Positions 6,424 to 16,089 of a stretch of 64,000 nt of DNA are shown one piece after another. The position numbers and the translations under genes were made by a program. Under the pieces are notes generated by a model. That model was given only the letters and a program-made list of their open reading frames with translations. It was not told the origin of the DNA and ran no database searches. Every line of letters starts with the position of its first letter. Position 1 is the first letter of the stretch. The stretch is from assembly GCF_021390155.1 (NCBI RefSeq), contig NZ_CP089985.1, positions 1,623,001-1,687,000 of the forward strand. Direction: 5' to 3'. Origin of the DNA: Pseudomonas sp. HN11. GTDB lineage: Bacteria; Pseudomonadota; Gammaproteobacteria; Pseudomonadales; Pseudomonadaceae.

Positions 6424-8466
6424 TTAAACCAGCCCCAGCGCCTTGAATACAAAGCCATATTCGAGCGCTACGTCACGTAATCCCTGGTAACGACCGCTCA
6501 TGCCACCATGGCCGGCGCCCAGTTCGGTTTTGAGCAGCAGCAGGTTGTCGTCGGTCTTGGTGTCGCGCAACTTGGCGACCCACTTGGCGGCTTCCCAATA
6601 TTGCACGCGGCTGTCGTTGTAGCCGGCGATCACCAGCAGGTGCGGGTAGGCCTGGGCGCGAACGTTTTCGTACGGCGCGTAGGCCTTGATGCGTGCATAG
6701 ACGTCCGGTTCTTCAGGGTTGCCCCATTCGTCGTACTCGGTGATGGTCAGCGGCAGTTCCGGGTCGAGCATGGTGTTGAGCACATCGACGAACGGCACTT
6801 CGGCAATCGCCGCCTGGAACAACTCAGGGCGTTGGTTGAGCACCGCGCCGATCAACAGGCCGCCGGCACTGCCGCCGCTGATGGCCAGCTGTTTGGAGGT
6901 GGTCAGGCCCTCGGCGATCAGGTGTTCGGCGCAGGCGATAAAGTCACTGAAGGTGTTCTGTTTGTGTTCCTGCTTGCCGTTGCGATACCAGGCCTCACCC
7001 AGTTCACCGCCGCCACGCACGTGAGCAATGGCAAACGCCACGCCACGGTCCAGCAGGCTCAGGCGTGCGTGGGAGAACCATGGGTCCAGGCTCGAACCGT
7101 AAGCGCCGTAGCCGTAAAGGTACAGTGGTGTCGGTTTACCAAGCTGGTCGCGTTTGACCACCAGGCTGATCGGCACTTGGGTGCCATCCGCCGAGGTGGC
7201 CCACAGGCGTTGGCTCACGTAATCGTCGGCGTTGAACACGCCGAGTACCGGGGTTTCCTTGAGCACCTGCTGCGCGCCGCTGGCCAGTTCCAACTGGCGA
7301 ACCTGGGCCGGGCGGTTCAAGGCTTCGTAGCGCAGGCGGATCTTGTCGCTGACAAACTCCAGGCTGTTCTGTACGTAAAGGCTGTAGGCGGCGTCAGGCA
7401 ATTCCACGCGATAGGCCGGCAAGCCCTGCGGGTGCACTTCGATCACCGGCAAGCCACCGATGCGCAGGCTCAGGGTCATGGCATGGGTGTTCAGGCTCAC
7501 GCCGTCGAGCATCACCTCATCGCTGTGAGGGATCAGGTTCTGCCACTCCGCCTCGGTCGGCACGTCACCAATATCGGTCGCCACGAACAGGGCGTAGTTG
7601 ATGCCATCGCGGTTGCTGCGGATAAACCAGGTCCACGCGCCATTCAGTTGGCCGTGGTCGACATCGTATTCATGGTCCTCGACCCGCGGCGCCAGGCAGG
7701 TAAAGTCCAGCTGCGGCTGGTCTGCGTCCAGGGCCCAGACTTCGCTGGTGGTCTTGCTGCCCAGCGATAGCAGCAACTGGCGCTCGGAGCTGGAACGGTA
7801 GCAATGCAGGAAGAAGCGTCCGTCGGGCTCATGGAACACTTCCTGCGCGGCAGTCCCATCCAGGCGATAGCGATACAGTTTGTGCGGTCGGTGGGTGTCG
7901 TCCAACTCGCCAAAGAACAGGGTCAGGCTGTCGTTGGCCCAGGTCATGCTGCCGTCGCAGTTTTCAAACTCCAGTTCGCTGACTTTACCGGTGGCCAATT
8001 CCTTCACGTACAGGGTGTAGATCTCTTCGCCGCTGGTATCAAGGCTGTAGGCCAGGCGCTGGTGGTCGGGACTGATGCTGAACGCGCCGAGGGAGAAGAA
8101 GCCACCGTTGGCCAGCACATTTGGGTCGAGCAATAACTCTTCGCTGCTTTCGTCCACAAGGCTGCTGTCGTCAACCGGGCGGCGGCAGCGGTAGTGGCGA
8201 GCGTATTCGTCTCCAGCGGTGGTGCGGGTGTAGTAAAGATACGGGCCCCACGGCGAAGGCAGGGACAGATCGGTTTCGAGAATACGCCCCTTGATCTCTT
8301 CGAACAGGGTTTCGCGCAGCGCTGCCTGGTCGGCGAGCTGGGCTTCCTGCCAAGCGTTTTCGGCCTTGAGGTAGTCGAGCACCTCAGCGCTGTCACGCTC
8401 TTGCAGCCAGGCGTACGGATCCTGGCCTTGGGCCTTGCGGGCAATCGGAGCGGTCGATGTAGGCAT
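6424..8466 (-). CDS. ptrB: Oligopeptidase B (S9 prolyl oligopeptidase family)
   Basis: A 680-residue serine peptidase with a beta-propeller of about 400 residues followed by an alpha/beta hydrolase domain. The nucleophile elbow is GGSAGGLLIG near residue 530, an aspartate follows in IAGYNDSRVQYWE, and the histidine is in GAGHGGMSGRYQ near the C terminus. EVPFVDVLNTMLDPELPLT and the general pattern match oligopeptidase B, which cuts short peptides after Lys or Arg. It is probably cytosolic; no signal peptide is seen after ATG 8466. An upstream in-frame ATG at 8520 is less likely. Confidence 0.87.
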   Translation of the reverse strand: MPTSTAPIARKAQGQDPYAWLQERDSAEVLDYLKAENAWQEAQLADQAALRETLFEEIKGRILETDLSLPSPWGPYLYYTRTTAGDEYARHYRCRRPVDDSSLVDESSEELLLDPNVLANGGFFSLGAFSISPDHQRLAYSLDTSGEEIYTLYVKELATGKVSELEFENCDGSMTWANDSLTLFFGELDDTHRPHKLYRYRLDGTAAQEVFHEPDGRFFLHCYRSSSERQLLLSLGSKTTSEVWALDADQPQLDFTCLAPRVEDHEYDVDHGQLNGAWTWFIRSNRDGINYALFVATDIGDVPTEAEWQNLIPHSDEVMLDGVSLNTHAMTLSLRIGGLPVIEVHPQGLPAYRVELPDAAYSLYVQNSLEFVSDKIRLRYEALNRPAQVRQLELASGAQQVLKETPVLGVFNADDYVSQRLWATSADGTQVPISLVVKRDQLGKPTPLYLYGYGAYGSSLDPWFSHARLSLLDRGVAFAIAHVRGGGELGEAWYRNGKQEHKQNTFSDFIACAEHLIAEGLTTSKQLAISGGSAGGLLIGAVLNQRPELFQAAIAEVPFVDVLNTMLDPELPLTITEYDEWGNPEEPDVYARIKAYAPYENVRAQAYPHLLVIAGYNDSRVQYWEAAKWVAKLRDTKTDDNLLLLKTELGAGHGGMSGRYQGLRDVALEYGFVFKALGLV

Positions 8467-8566
8467 GGGATTATTCTCTATCGGGCGGACGGTGGCAGGC
8501 ATTGCAGCCGCGACACGCAAAAGCCGTTATCATAGCCGCCTGTTTGCCAACCTTGCCATGGACACC

Positions 8567-9028
8567 ATGACCGAGAACGATTATCTGACCGCTTGGGGCC
8601 TTTACGCCTTCGCCGCTTTGGGCTGCCTGTTGGTGTGGTGGCGCATGACCCGCTGGATCTGGCGCTGGCTGCGCGAGCCGCTGCAATTGCTGATGGCGGT
8701 GTTGCTGTTCAGCCCGACCATCGTTGACCCGGTCAAGACTCAGTTCGCGCCGGCCGTGGCCATCACCGCCCTGGACCTGGTGCTCAAGGTCGGCAATAAC
8801 GCCTGGCGGGCCATTTCCGATCTGTTCATGTACACCATGATTGCCCTTGGCGTGTACATCGTGTTTGTGTTGATCCGCTGGCCCATCGAGCGTGCCGCCA
8901 ACGCCCGCCGTGAGCGCAAGGCCGCCGCTGATGCCGCCTTGGCCGCCGAACCGGATCAAGATGAAGACGACGTGCCTTTTCGCCGTCCTGCGCCCGTGAG
9001 TGGTCTGCGCGTCGAACCGCGCCTTTAA
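8567..9028 (+). CDS. Conserved four-helix membrane protein
   Basis: A 153-residue protein with about four hydrophobic segments (AWGLYAFAALGCLLVWW, LQLLMAVLLFSPTIV, VAITALDLVLKV, LFMYTMIALGVYIVFVLI) and a charged C-terminal tail with PDQDEDDVPFRRP that is probably cytoplasmic. ATG 8558 three codons upstream is an alternative start. It is followed 30 bp later by a YafJ-like gene and then a DUF2937-like gene, all on the same strand, so the three may form an operon. Function unknown. Confidence 0.6.
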   Translation: MTENDYLTAWGLYAFAALGCLLVWWRMTRWIWRWLREPLQLLMAVLLFSPTIVDPVKTQFAPAVAITALDLVLKVGNNAWRAISDLFMYTMIALGVYIVFVLIRWPIERAANARRERKAAADAALAAEPDQDEDDVPFRRPAPVSGLRVEPRL

Positions 9029-9058
9029 CGTCGTCCGCCCTGCAGCGAGAGCCCTGGC

Positions 9059-9835
9059 ATGTGTGAATTATTGGGCATGAGTGCCAACGTCCCCACCGAT
9101 ATCGTGTTCAGCTTTACCGGGCTGATGCAGCGCGGTGGGCGCACCGGCCCCCACCGTGACGGTTGGGGCATCGCCTTCTATGAAGGCCGTGGCCTGCGCC
9201 TGTTCCAGGACCCGGCCGCCAGCAGCGAATCGGAAGTCGCGCTGCTGGTGCAGCGTTATCCGATCAAAAGCGAAGTGGTGATTGGCCATATCCGCCAGGC
9301 CAACGTCGGCAAGGTCAGCCTGGCCAATACCCACCCGTTCGTACGCGAACTGTGGGGCCGTAACTGGTGCTTCGCCCACAATGGCCAGCTGTCCGACTTC
9401 AACCCGCGCGCTACGTTCTACCGCCCGGTGGGTGATACCGATAGCGAAGCGGCCTTTTGCGATCTGCTCAACCGCGTGCGTGAAGCCTTCCCGGAGCCGG
9501 TGGACATCGAAAAAGTCCTGCCGGACCTGATCGCCGCCTGCTCCGAATACCGCAGCAAAGGCGTGTTCAACTGCCTGCTCAGCGATGGCGACTGGCTGTT
9601 TTGCTACTGCTCGACCAAGTTGGCGCAGATCACCCGTCGCGCCCCGTTTGGCCCGGCACGCTTGAAAGACGTCGACGTGATCGTCGATTTTCAGGCCGAA
9701 ACCACGCCCAATGATGTAGTGACGGTGATCGCCACCGAGCCTTTGACCGACAACGAAAACTGGACCCGCTACGAACCGGGCCAATGGAGCCTGTGGCGAC
9801 GCGGTGAATGCGTCAGCCAGGGCATCACCGAGTAA
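9059..9835 (+). CDS. yafJ: Class II glutamine amidotransferase, YafJ-like
   Basis: A 258-residue protein of the Ntn hydrolase fold. Cys2 ([10 protein letters not shown]) is the nucleophile that becomes N-terminal after methionine removal. [43 protein letters not shown] and [13 protein letters not shown] are the glutamine-binding elements seen in the glutaminase half of GlmS and PurF. No synthase domain follows, so either a separate acceptor enzyme or simple glutamine hydrolysis is implied. The match is to YafJ, whose biological role is unsettled. Confidence 0.85.
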   Translation: MCELLGMSANVPTDIVFSFTGLMQRGGRTGPHRDGWGIAFYEGRGLRLFQDPAASSESEVALLVQRYPIKSEVVIGHIRQANVGKVSLANTHPFVRELWGRNWCFAHNGQLSDFNPRATFYRPVGDTDSEAAFCDLLNRVREAFPEPVDIEKVLPDLIAACSEYRSKGVFNCLLSDGDWLFCYCSTKLAQITRRAPFGPARLKDVDVIVDFQAETTPNDVVTVIATEPLTDNENWTRYEPGQWSLWRRGECVSQGITE

Positions 9836-9846
9836 GGATATCGACC

Positions 9847-10389
9847 ATGTTGCTCAGTTATCTGCGGTTGGTGCTGTTTGCCATTGGCCTGTTGGTCGGC
9901 GTGCAAGTGCCGGGCTTCATCAACGACTACGCCAAGCGCGTCGAAGCCCACCTGATCGAGGCCCAGACCGGCCTCAGCGGGTTTGAAACCACCGCACGGC
10001 AATTCTTTAACGGTGATTTGAAGGCGTTGGTCGCGCATTACCGCGCCAGTGATGACCCGGTGTTCCAGAGCGACGCCAACAGCCTGGGCGCCATGCTTGA
10101 CCGTCAGGTGGCGCTGGACAAGCAATTCCAGGCCATGCAAGGCCCCTGGTACATCCGCGCCCTCCAAGTGGCGGTGGCGGCGGACCCGGATATCCGCCAG
10201 GAAACCTGGAACGGCTACAGCTACCAGATCCTGCTGACCCCCGAAGCCATGGGCTGGGGCTTGGGCGGGGCAATGCTGTTGTCGTTTGGCCTGGAGTGTC
10301 TGTTCCGCCTGATCGACTGGGTGGTGTTGGGTGGCAAGCGCCTGCGCCAGAGCCGGCCGATCGAAGAGCGTGACCTGAAGGGCTTGTAA
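9847..10389 (+). CDS. DUF2937-family membrane protein
   Basis: A 180-residue protein with an N-terminal membrane anchor (LSYLRLVLFAIGLLVGVQVPGF), a periplasmic-sized helical segment (KRVEAHLIEAQTGLSGFETTARQFF), and a C-terminal hydrophobic stretch (GWGLGGAMLLSFGLECLFRLIDWVVL). This layout matches DUF2937. AAGGAT lies before ATG 9847, 11 bp after the stop of the amidotransferase gene, so the two are probably co-transcribed. Function unknown. Confidence 0.65.
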   Translation: MLLSYLRLVLFAIGLLVGVQVPGFINDYAKRVEAHLIEAQTGLSGFETTARQFFNGDLKALVAHYRASDDPVFQSDANSLGAMLDRQVALDKQFQAMQGPWYIRALQVAVAADPDIRQETWNGYSYQILLTPEAMGWGLGGAMLLSFGLECLFRLIDWVVLGGKRLRQSRPIEERDLKGL

Positions 10390-10408
10390 TGGTCACCGCA
10401 AGTCTGAA

Positions 10409-10498
10409 TGTGGGAGCGGGCTTGCTCACGAATGCGCAGTGTCAGTCAACGATGTTCTAAATGATCCACCGCCTTCGCGAGCAAGCCTGCTCCCACAG
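10409..10498. repeat. REP pair in inverted orientation
   Basis: Two REP units face each other: TGTGGGAGCGGGCTTGCTCACG from 10409 and its near-complement CGCGAGCAAGCCTGCTCCCACA ending at 10498, separated by about 40 bases. The same core recurs at several other intergenic sites in this window. The pair lies between convergent genes (DUF2937-like and LysR) and may serve as a bidirectional transcription barrier. Confidence 0.85.
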
Positions 10499-10509
10499 TT
10501 TTGACCGAG

Positions 10510-11421
10510 TCAGGCCAGGATCATGCGCTCTGCACCAACCTCTTCGGCATACCGCGCCACCACCTTCTGGCACAGCCCCACAATGTCCTCCACCAATTCC
10601 ACCCCCACGCGCCACGACACCACCACCTGCAAGTTCGGTAGTGTCTGCGCCATCGGCAACATCACCAATTCCCCCCGCGCCAGCTCCTCACTGACCAGCA
10701 CCGGCGGCAGTGCGCCAATGCCGAAGCCATCGCGCAATAGCCGGGTAATCGCCGACACCGAATTCACGCAGTTCATCCGTGGCGCGGCGATGCCGTTGGC
10801 CTGCATCAGGCTGATCACGTCCTGGTGGGGGTGGGAGTTTTTCGAGTAGGTGATGATGCGCTCCTGGGCCAGCTCGGCGAGGGAGGCGTAGTCACGGTTG
10901 TAGATCGACTGGCTGGCGACGATCCAAGCCATGGGGTGGCTGGCCAGTTCCAGGCTGCGTACGGTTTCGAGGCGCAGCAGGTCGGTTTGCAGGATCAGGT
11001 CGAGAAAACCTTTTTGCAGCTGATCGCTGAGGTTAAGTGCAGTATCGGCGACCAATTCGATTTCTACCAAGGGGAAGTGGTCCATCAATTCCGCGACAAG
11101 GGGGCTCAGCCAGGTATGAATCACCGTGTCCATTGCGCCGATCCGAATGCGCCCGACCTGGCTGCTGGTGGTTTCCAGGGACTGCTTCAGGCCCTGCATG
11201 GTCACCATCATCTGCTCGGCGTAATCGAGTACCTTCAAGCCCTCCGGGGTCAGGCTCACGCCGCGTGAGTCGCGCAGAAACAACTTCACGCCCAACTCGC
11301 TTTCCAGCACGGCGATGCGGCTGGAGATCGACGCCTGGGTGGTGAACAACTTCTCGGCGGTCAGGCGGAAACTCTTGAGCTTGGCCACCCAGACGAAGGT
11401 TTCGAGAAACTTCAAATTCAT
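10510..11421 (-). CDS. LysR-family transcriptional regulator
   Basis: A 303-residue regulator. The winged helix-turn-helix occupies about residues 1-60 (LETFVWVAKLKSFRLTAEKLFTTQASISSRIAVLESELG, then LFLRDSRGVSLTPEG), a linker helix follows, and the rest is the periplasmic-binding-like effector domain. It is transcribed away from pxpABC with 175 bp between the starts, the usual LysR arrangement, so control of 5-oxoproline use is a fair inference. No T-N11-A operator stands out clearly in the gap. The effector is unknown. Confidence 0.85.
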   Translation of the reverse strand: MNLKFLETFVWVAKLKSFRLTAEKLFTTQASISSRIAVLESELGVKLFLRDSRGVSLTPEGLKVLDYAEQMMVTMQGLKQSLETTSSQVGRIRIGAMDTVIHTWLSPLVAELMDHFPLVEIELVADTALNLSDQLQKGFLDLILQTDLLRLETVRSLELASHPMAWIVASQSIYNRDYASLAELAQERIITYSKNSHPHQDVISLMQANGIAAPRMNCVNSVSAITRLLRDGFGIGALPPVLVSEELARGELVMLPMAQTLPNLQVVVSWRVGVELVEDIVGLCQKVVARYAEEVGAERMILA

Positions 11422-11596
11422 GGAATCAACTTTTTCTTATGCATGGATCGGTTTTTATTAGTTGGACGCCGCACCGTGCCAGCGCCAAAAATCGGGTCAT
11501 TCCACGATAAGCGCCGATTGGGTGTCAGGACAAGTTGCGAGTTCTGCGTAAAAAATCCCACACTACAAAATAACAATGCCTACAGGAGCAACCCGC

Positions 11597-12337
11597 GTGA
11601 GCCGCCTTCTTCTGAATTGCGACATCGGCGAAAGCTTTGGCAACTGGACCATGGGTCTGGACGCCGAGGTCATGCCGTTCATCGATTGCGCCAACGTCGC
11701 CTGCGGCTTCCATGCCGGCGACCCGAGCATTATGCGCAAGACCGTCAGCCTGGCGCTCAAGCACGGCGTGCAAGTCGGTGCGCACCCGGCGTATCAGGAT
11801 CTGCAAGGCTTTGGCCGTCGTTCGATGGCCTATACCCCTCAGGAAATCCAAGACTTGTTGCACTACCAGATCGGTGCCCTTGACGGCATTTGCCGGGCGC
11901 AAGGCGGGCGGGTCAGCTACGTCAAACCTCACGGTGCGATGTACAACGACATGATGGCCAACCCAGCGCAGTTGCGTGCGGTGATCCAGGCGGTGGCGGC
12001 TTACGGCGAACTGCCGCTGATGTTGCTCGCCACCCGCGACAACAGCGCAGCCCAGGCTTTGGGTGATGAATATGGGGTCACCCTGTGGTTCGAAGCCTTT
12101 GCCGACCGCGCCTACGACAGCAAGGGCCACCTTGTATCACGCCAGCTGCCTGGCGCCGTGCACCATGACGCCGACACTATCGTGCAACAAGCCCTGACCA
12201 TTTCCCGTGGTGAAGCACTGATCGCCAGCGATGGCAGCCCCTTGGTATTGCAGGCCAACACTCTGTGCGTGCACGGCGATAACGCCAGTTCGGTTGCCGC
12301 TGTGCAGCGTATCCGCGAGGCATTGAAGCCAGCATGA
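11597..12337 (+). CDS. pxpA: 5-oxoprolinase subunit A
   Basis: A 246-residue LamB/YcsF protein. [14 protein letters not shown] at the N terminus and [19 protein letters not shown] are the family signature with acidic and histidine residues at the barrel mouth. In the PxpABC complex this subunit hydrolyses the activated 5-oxoproline to glutamate while PxpBC uses ATP. The GTG start at 11597 has AGGAG eight bases upstream; ATG 11576 would add seven residues without a better site. It overlaps pxpB by four bases (ATGA). Confidence 0.88.
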   Translation: MSRLLLNCDIGESFGNWTMGLDAEVMPFIDCANVACGFHAGDPSIMRKTVSLALKHGVQVGAHPAYQDLQGFGRRSMAYTPQEIQDLLHYQIGALDGICRAQGGRVSYVKPHGAMYNDMMANPAQLRAVIQAVAAYGELPLMLLATRDNSAAQALGDEYGVTLWFEAFADRAYDSKGHLVSRQLPGAVHHDADTIVQQALTISRGEALIASDGSPLVLQANTLCVHGDNASSVAAVQRIREALKPA

Positions 12338-13038
12338 AGCCACGGATTGAAGTGGTGGCCATCGACTGCCTGATGGTGCGTCTGTTTGATGCAATCGCCG
12401 AAGCCAATATGCCGTGGATGCTCGCCGCGACCCAGCGCTTGCGCAGCGGTTTTGGCGCCGCATTGGTGGACTTGGTGCCGTCTTACACCACCTTGATGGT
12501 GCATTACGACCTCAGCGCCTTGAGCCCGGCCCAGGCGCGGGAGTTGATCGACCTGGCCCTGACCGACCTGCAACCGCAAGCCCAGGGCGGCGGTCAGTGC
12601 CACGTGCTGCCGGTGTGGTACGACCTGAGCGTCGGCCCCGAGCTGACGCTGTTGAGCCAGCGCAGCGGTTTGGCCGTGGACGAGGTGATCCGCCGCCACA
12701 GTGCCCACGAATATCAGGTGTTCGCGCTGGGCTTCGCCCCCGGTTTTGCTTTTATGGGGCTGGTGGATCAAATCCTCGCCACCCCGCGCCTCAGCACCCC
12801 ACGCAAACGCGTAGCAGCCGGCAGTGTCGGCATCGCTGAGCGGCAAACCGCCGCTTACCCGGTGGTGTCCCCGGGTGGTTGGAACCTGATCGGTCGCACG
12901 CCGGCCAAACTCTTCGACCGTGAGCGCGACGGCTACAGCCTGATGCAGCCGGGCGACACGGTGCGTTTCGAGCCTGTCGATCACGCCGAATTCATCACAC
13001 TGGGTGGCGATGACACGCCGTTGGAGGCGCAGGCATGA
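12334..13038 (+). CDS. pxpB: 5-oxoprolinase subunit B (KipI-like)
   Basis: A 234-residue protein homologous to allophanate hydrolase subunit 1 / KipI. The core motif [15 protein letters not shown] and the conserved [26 protein letters not shown] region (about residues 150-172) are both present. With PxpC it forms the ATP-dependent part of 5-oxoprolinase. Its start overlaps the pxpA stop and its stop overlaps the pxpC start, both as ATGA, so translation of the three subunits is probably coupled. Older annotation as a sporulation kinase inhibitor comes from KipI of Bacillus and does not apply here. Confidence 0.87.
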   Translation: MKPRIEVVAIDCLMVRLFDAIAEANMPWMLAATQRLRSGFGAALVDLVPSYTTLMVHYDLSALSPAQARELIDLALTDLQPQAQGGGQCHVLPVWYDLSVGPELTLLSQRSGLAVDEVIRRHSAHEYQVFALGFAPGFAFMGLVDQILATPRLSTPRKRVAAGSVGIAERQTAAYPVVSPGGWNLIGRTPAKLFDRERDGYSLMQPGDTVRFEPVDHAEFITLGGDDTPLEAQA

Positions 13039-13943
13039 GCCGCTTGATCATCGAGGCCAGCACGCCGCTGTGCCTGTTGCAGGACGCCGGTCGCTTTGGC
13101 GTGCGTCACTTGGGCGTGACCCAGGGCGGCGCGCTGGATTGGGTGTCGATGTCCTGGGCCAACTGGTTGTTGGGCAATACGCTGGACGCGCCGGTGGTGG
13201 AAATCACTCTGGGCGGCTTTACGGTGCAGGCTGAGGAGTATTGCCTGCTGGCCCTGGCCGGTGCGGACCTGGGCGCGTATATCGACGAGCGCGCCATTAG
13301 CCCAGGCCGCAGTTTTATCCTGCAAAAGGGCCAGCGTTTGCGGTTCACCCAGCCATTCAAGGGGGCACGGGCTTACCTGGCCGCGCCAGGCGGGTTTGAT
13401 GCGCCGCAGGTGCTGGGCAGTTGCGCCACGGTTGTGCGGGAGGAATTGGGCGGAGTAGACGGTTTCGGCAAGGCACTGGCCGAAGGCGGGCGCTTGGCGT
13501 ATTCCGGCGTGGGCGGCGCAATGAAAGTGTTGAGTGATCCAGGCCTGCCGGCCAAGGCCGCGCTGGAGGTGATCGTCGGCGCCCAGATCGGCCAGTTCAG
13601 CGGGCAAAGCCTGTTCGATGCGTTCAACACCGAATGGACGCTCGACAGCCGCGCCGACCGCATGGGCATGCGTTTGCTGGGCACGCCGTTGCAGTATCAA
13701 GGGCCGTCGCTTATCTCTGAGGGGATTCCGTTGGGAGCCATCCAGGTGCCGCCGGATGGACAGCCGATTGTGTTGCTCAACGACCGGCAGACCATTGGGG
13801 GGTACCCACGGTTAGGCGCGTTGACGCCATTGTCGCTGGCGCGGCTGGCGCAGTGCCTGCCGGGGGAGAAGGTGCGGTTGGTGCCGGTGGTGCAGGAGAC
13901 TGCGCATCGGCAGCACATCGACGTCTTGCAGCGATTTAAATAA
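13035..13943 (+). CDS. pxpC: 5-oxoprolinase subunit C (KipA-like)
   Basis: A 302-residue protein homologous to allophanate hydrolase subunit 2 / KipA. Characteristic stretches are LQDAGRFGVRHLGVTQGGALDW near the N terminus, the SRADRMGMRLLG segment at about residues 209-220, and SEGIPLGAIQVPPDGQPIVLLNDRQTIGGYP near the end. It completes the PxpABC complex, which converts 5-oxoproline, a spontaneous cyclisation product of glutamine and glutamate, to glutamate. It is the last gene of the operon. Confidence 0.87.
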   Translation: MSRLIIEASTPLCLLQDAGRFGVRHLGVTQGGALDWVSMSWANWLLGNTLDAPVVEITLGGFTVQAEEYCLLALAGADLGAYIDERAISPGRSFILQKGQRLRFTQPFKGARAYLAAPGGFDAPQVLGSCATVVREELGGVDGFGKALAEGGRLAYSGVGGAMKVLSDPGLPAKAALEVIVGAQIGQFSGQSLFDAFNTEWTLDSRADRMGMRLLGTPLQYQGPSLISEGIPLGAIQVPPDGQPIVLLNDRQTIGGYPRLGALTPLSLARLAQCLPGEKVRLVPVVQETAHRQHIDVLQRFK

Positions 13944-13966
13944 CGCTCCCACACTCAGATCTCCAT

Positions 13967-15145
13967 TTATTTGGAGAGAAAGCGCATGCCTTCTTCCAAG
14001 CCGCGCAGCGTCAGCGGATACATTTGATCCTCCACCAACTCCCGCACAATCCCCGTGGACGCCGTGTATCCCCAGGTGTCTTTCGGGTACGGGTTAATCC
14101 AGATCAGCTTCTTGTACTTGGCCATGAAGCGCTGCATCCACACGTACCCCGGTTCTTCGTTCCAGTGCTCGACGCTGCCGCCCGCCTGGGTGATTTCATA
14201 CGGTGCCATCGCCGCATCGCCGATAAAGATCACTTTGTAATCGGCTCCGTACTTGTGCAACAAATCCTGGGTCGACGTGCGCTCCGACGTGCGGCGCTGG
14301 TTGTTCTTCCACACCGACTCGTAGACGAAGTTGTGAAAGTAGAAATACTCCAAGTGCTTGAACTCGGTCTTGCACGCCGAGAACAGCTCTTCGCAGATCT
14401 TCACGTGGGCATCCATCGAGCCGCCGATATCGAACAGCAGCAACAGTTTGATGGTGTTGCGCCGCTCCGGGCGCATCTGGATATTCAGCAGCCCGGCATC
14501 GCGTGCGGTGTGGTCGATGGTGCCGTCGATATCCAGCTCTTCCGCCGCGCCTTGGCGCGCAAACTTGCGCAGGCGCCGCAGAGCGATCTTGATATTGCGG
14601 GTACCGAGTTCGACCTGATCGTCGAGGTTCTTGTACTCGCGCTGGTCCCACACCTTCACGGCCTTGCCCTGGCGTTTGCCTGCGTCACCCACACGAATGC
14701 CTTCCGGGTTGAAGCCGCCGGAGCCGAACGGGCTGGTGCCGCCGGTGCCAATCCACTTGTTGCCGCCGGCGTGGCGTTCTTTCTGTTCTTCCAGACGCTT
14801 TTTGAATGCTTCGATCAGCTTGTCGAGGCCGCCAAGGGATTGGATCTGCGCACGTTCTTCGTCGGTCAGCGAACGTTCGAATTCCTTGCGCAGCCAGTCT
14901 TCAGGGATCAACGCCTGCAGGTGGTCGTCGAGTTTTTCCAGACCGTTGAAGTAAGCCCCGAACGCCCGGTCGAACTTGTCGAAGTGCCGCTCATCCTTGA
15001 CCAGGATCGCCCGGGCCAAGTAGTAGAACTCGTCCATGTCGGCGAAGGTCACGCGCTGTTTCAGCGCGTTGATCAGGTCGAGCAGCTCGCGCACCGACAC
15101 CGGCACCTTGGCGGCACGCATCTCGTTGAACAGATTGAGCAGCAT
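13967..15145 (-). CDS. VWA domain protein paired with MoxR (CoxE-like)
   Basis: A 392-residue protein. The C-terminal half is a von Willebrand A domain with a MIDAS-like LLLFDIGGSMDAHV, where the canonical DxSxS is DIGGS, so the first serine is replaced by glycine. The N-terminal half is helical and charged. It matches the CoxE/VWA proteins that act with MoxR AAA ATPases as metal-insertion or protein-assembly chaperones. Its ATG overlaps the stop of the MoxR gene as TGATG on the minus strand, so the two are translationally coupled. The client protein is not visible nearby. Confidence 0.8.
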   Translation of the reverse strand: MLLNLFNEMRAAKVPVSVRELLDLINALKQRVTFADMDEFYYLARAILVKDERHFDKFDRAFGAYFNGLEKLDDHLQALIPEDWLRKEFERSLTDEERAQIQSLGGLDKLIEAFKKRLEEQKERHAGGNKWIGTGGTSPFGSGGFNPEGIRVGDAGKRQGKAVKVWDQREYKNLDDQVELGTRNIKIALRRLRKFARQGAAEELDIDGTIDHTARDAGLLNIQMRPERRNTIKLLLLFDIGGSMDAHVKICEELFSACKTEFKHLEYFYFHNFVYESVWKNNQRRTSERTSTQDLLHKYGADYKVIFIGDAAMAPYEITQAGGSVEHWNEEPGYVWMQRFMAKYKKLIWINPYPKDTWGYTASTGIVRELVEDQMYPLTLRGLEEGMRFLSK

Positions 15146-15990
15146 CAGCGATTACCGCGACGGCTCATGAACGCCAGCCGCTCCAGCAACTGCACGTCTT
15201 GCTCGTTCTTCACCAACGCACCGGCCAGCGGCGGGATGGCCTTGGTCGGGTCGCGTTCGCGCAGCACCGCTTCGCCGATGTCGTCGGCCATCAGCAACTT
15301 GAGCCAGTCGACCAACTCGGAGGTGGAAGGTTTTTTCTTCAGGCCCGGCACCTTGCGCACGTCGAAGAACACATCCAGCGCTTCGCTGACCAGGTCTTTC
15401 TTGATATCGGGGTAGTGAACATCCACGATTTTTTGCAGGGTGGTGCGGTCGGGGAAGGCGATGTAGTGGAAGAAGCAGCGGCGCAGGAAGGCGTCAGGCA
15501 GCTCTTTTTCGTTGTTGGAGGTAATGATGATGATCGGGCGTTTCTTGGCTTTGATGGTCTCGTCGATTTCGTAGACGTAGAACTCCATCTTGTCGAGTTC
15601 TTGCAACAGGTCATTGGGGAACTCGATGTCGGCCTTGTCAATTTCATCGATCAGCAGGATCACCCGCTCCTCGGACTCGAAGGCTTCCCAGAGCTTGCCC
15701 TTCTTCAGGTAGTTGCGTACGTCGTGCACCTTGTCCACGCCCAGTTGCGAATCGCGCAGGCGGCTGACCGCGTCATACTCGTACAGGCCTTGGTGGGCCT
15801 TGGTGGTGGACTTGATGTGCCAGGTGATCAACTTGGCGCCGAAGGATTCGGCCAACTGCTCGGCAAGCATGGTCTTGCCGGTGCCGGGCTCGCCCTTGAC
15901 CAGCAACGGCCGCTCCAGGGTGATGGCGGCGTTGACGGCCAGTTTCAGGTCATCGGTAGCCACATAGGCCTGGGTGCCTTCGAACTTCAT
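15145..15990 (-). CDS. MoxR-family AAA ATPase
   Basis: A 281-residue AAA+ ATPase. Walker A is GEPGTGKTMLAEQL near residue 37, Walker B is VILLIDEIDKADIEFPN near residue 110, sensor 1 lies in IIIITSNNEKELPDAFLRRC, and the arginine finger sits in LRRCFFHYIAF. MoxR ATPases work with VWA proteins, and the coupled downstream gene is exactly such a partner. GAGGAAA precedes ATG 15990. Cytosolic; client unknown. Confidence 0.88.
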   Translation of the reverse strand: MKFEGTQAYVATDDLKLAVNAAITLERPLLVKGEPGTGKTMLAEQLAESFGAKLITWHIKSTTKAHQGLYEYDAVSRLRDSQLGVDKVHDVRNYLKKGKLWEAFESEERVILLIDEIDKADIEFPNDLLQELDKMEFYVYEIDETIKAKKRPIIIITSNNEKELPDAFLRRCFFHYIAFPDRTTLQKIVDVHYPDIKKDLVSEALDVFFDVRKVPGLKKKPSTSELVDWLKLLMADDIGEAVLRERDPTKAIPPLAGALVKNEQDVQLLERLAFMSRRGNR

Positions 15991-16089
15991 CGGTGTTTCC
16001 TCGCATTCATCAATGCCCGGACTATACCGCGCAGCCCCGGCGACTGTGAACGCAGGCGGCTTATTCAGTCTCTGAATGACCAGTCACGT

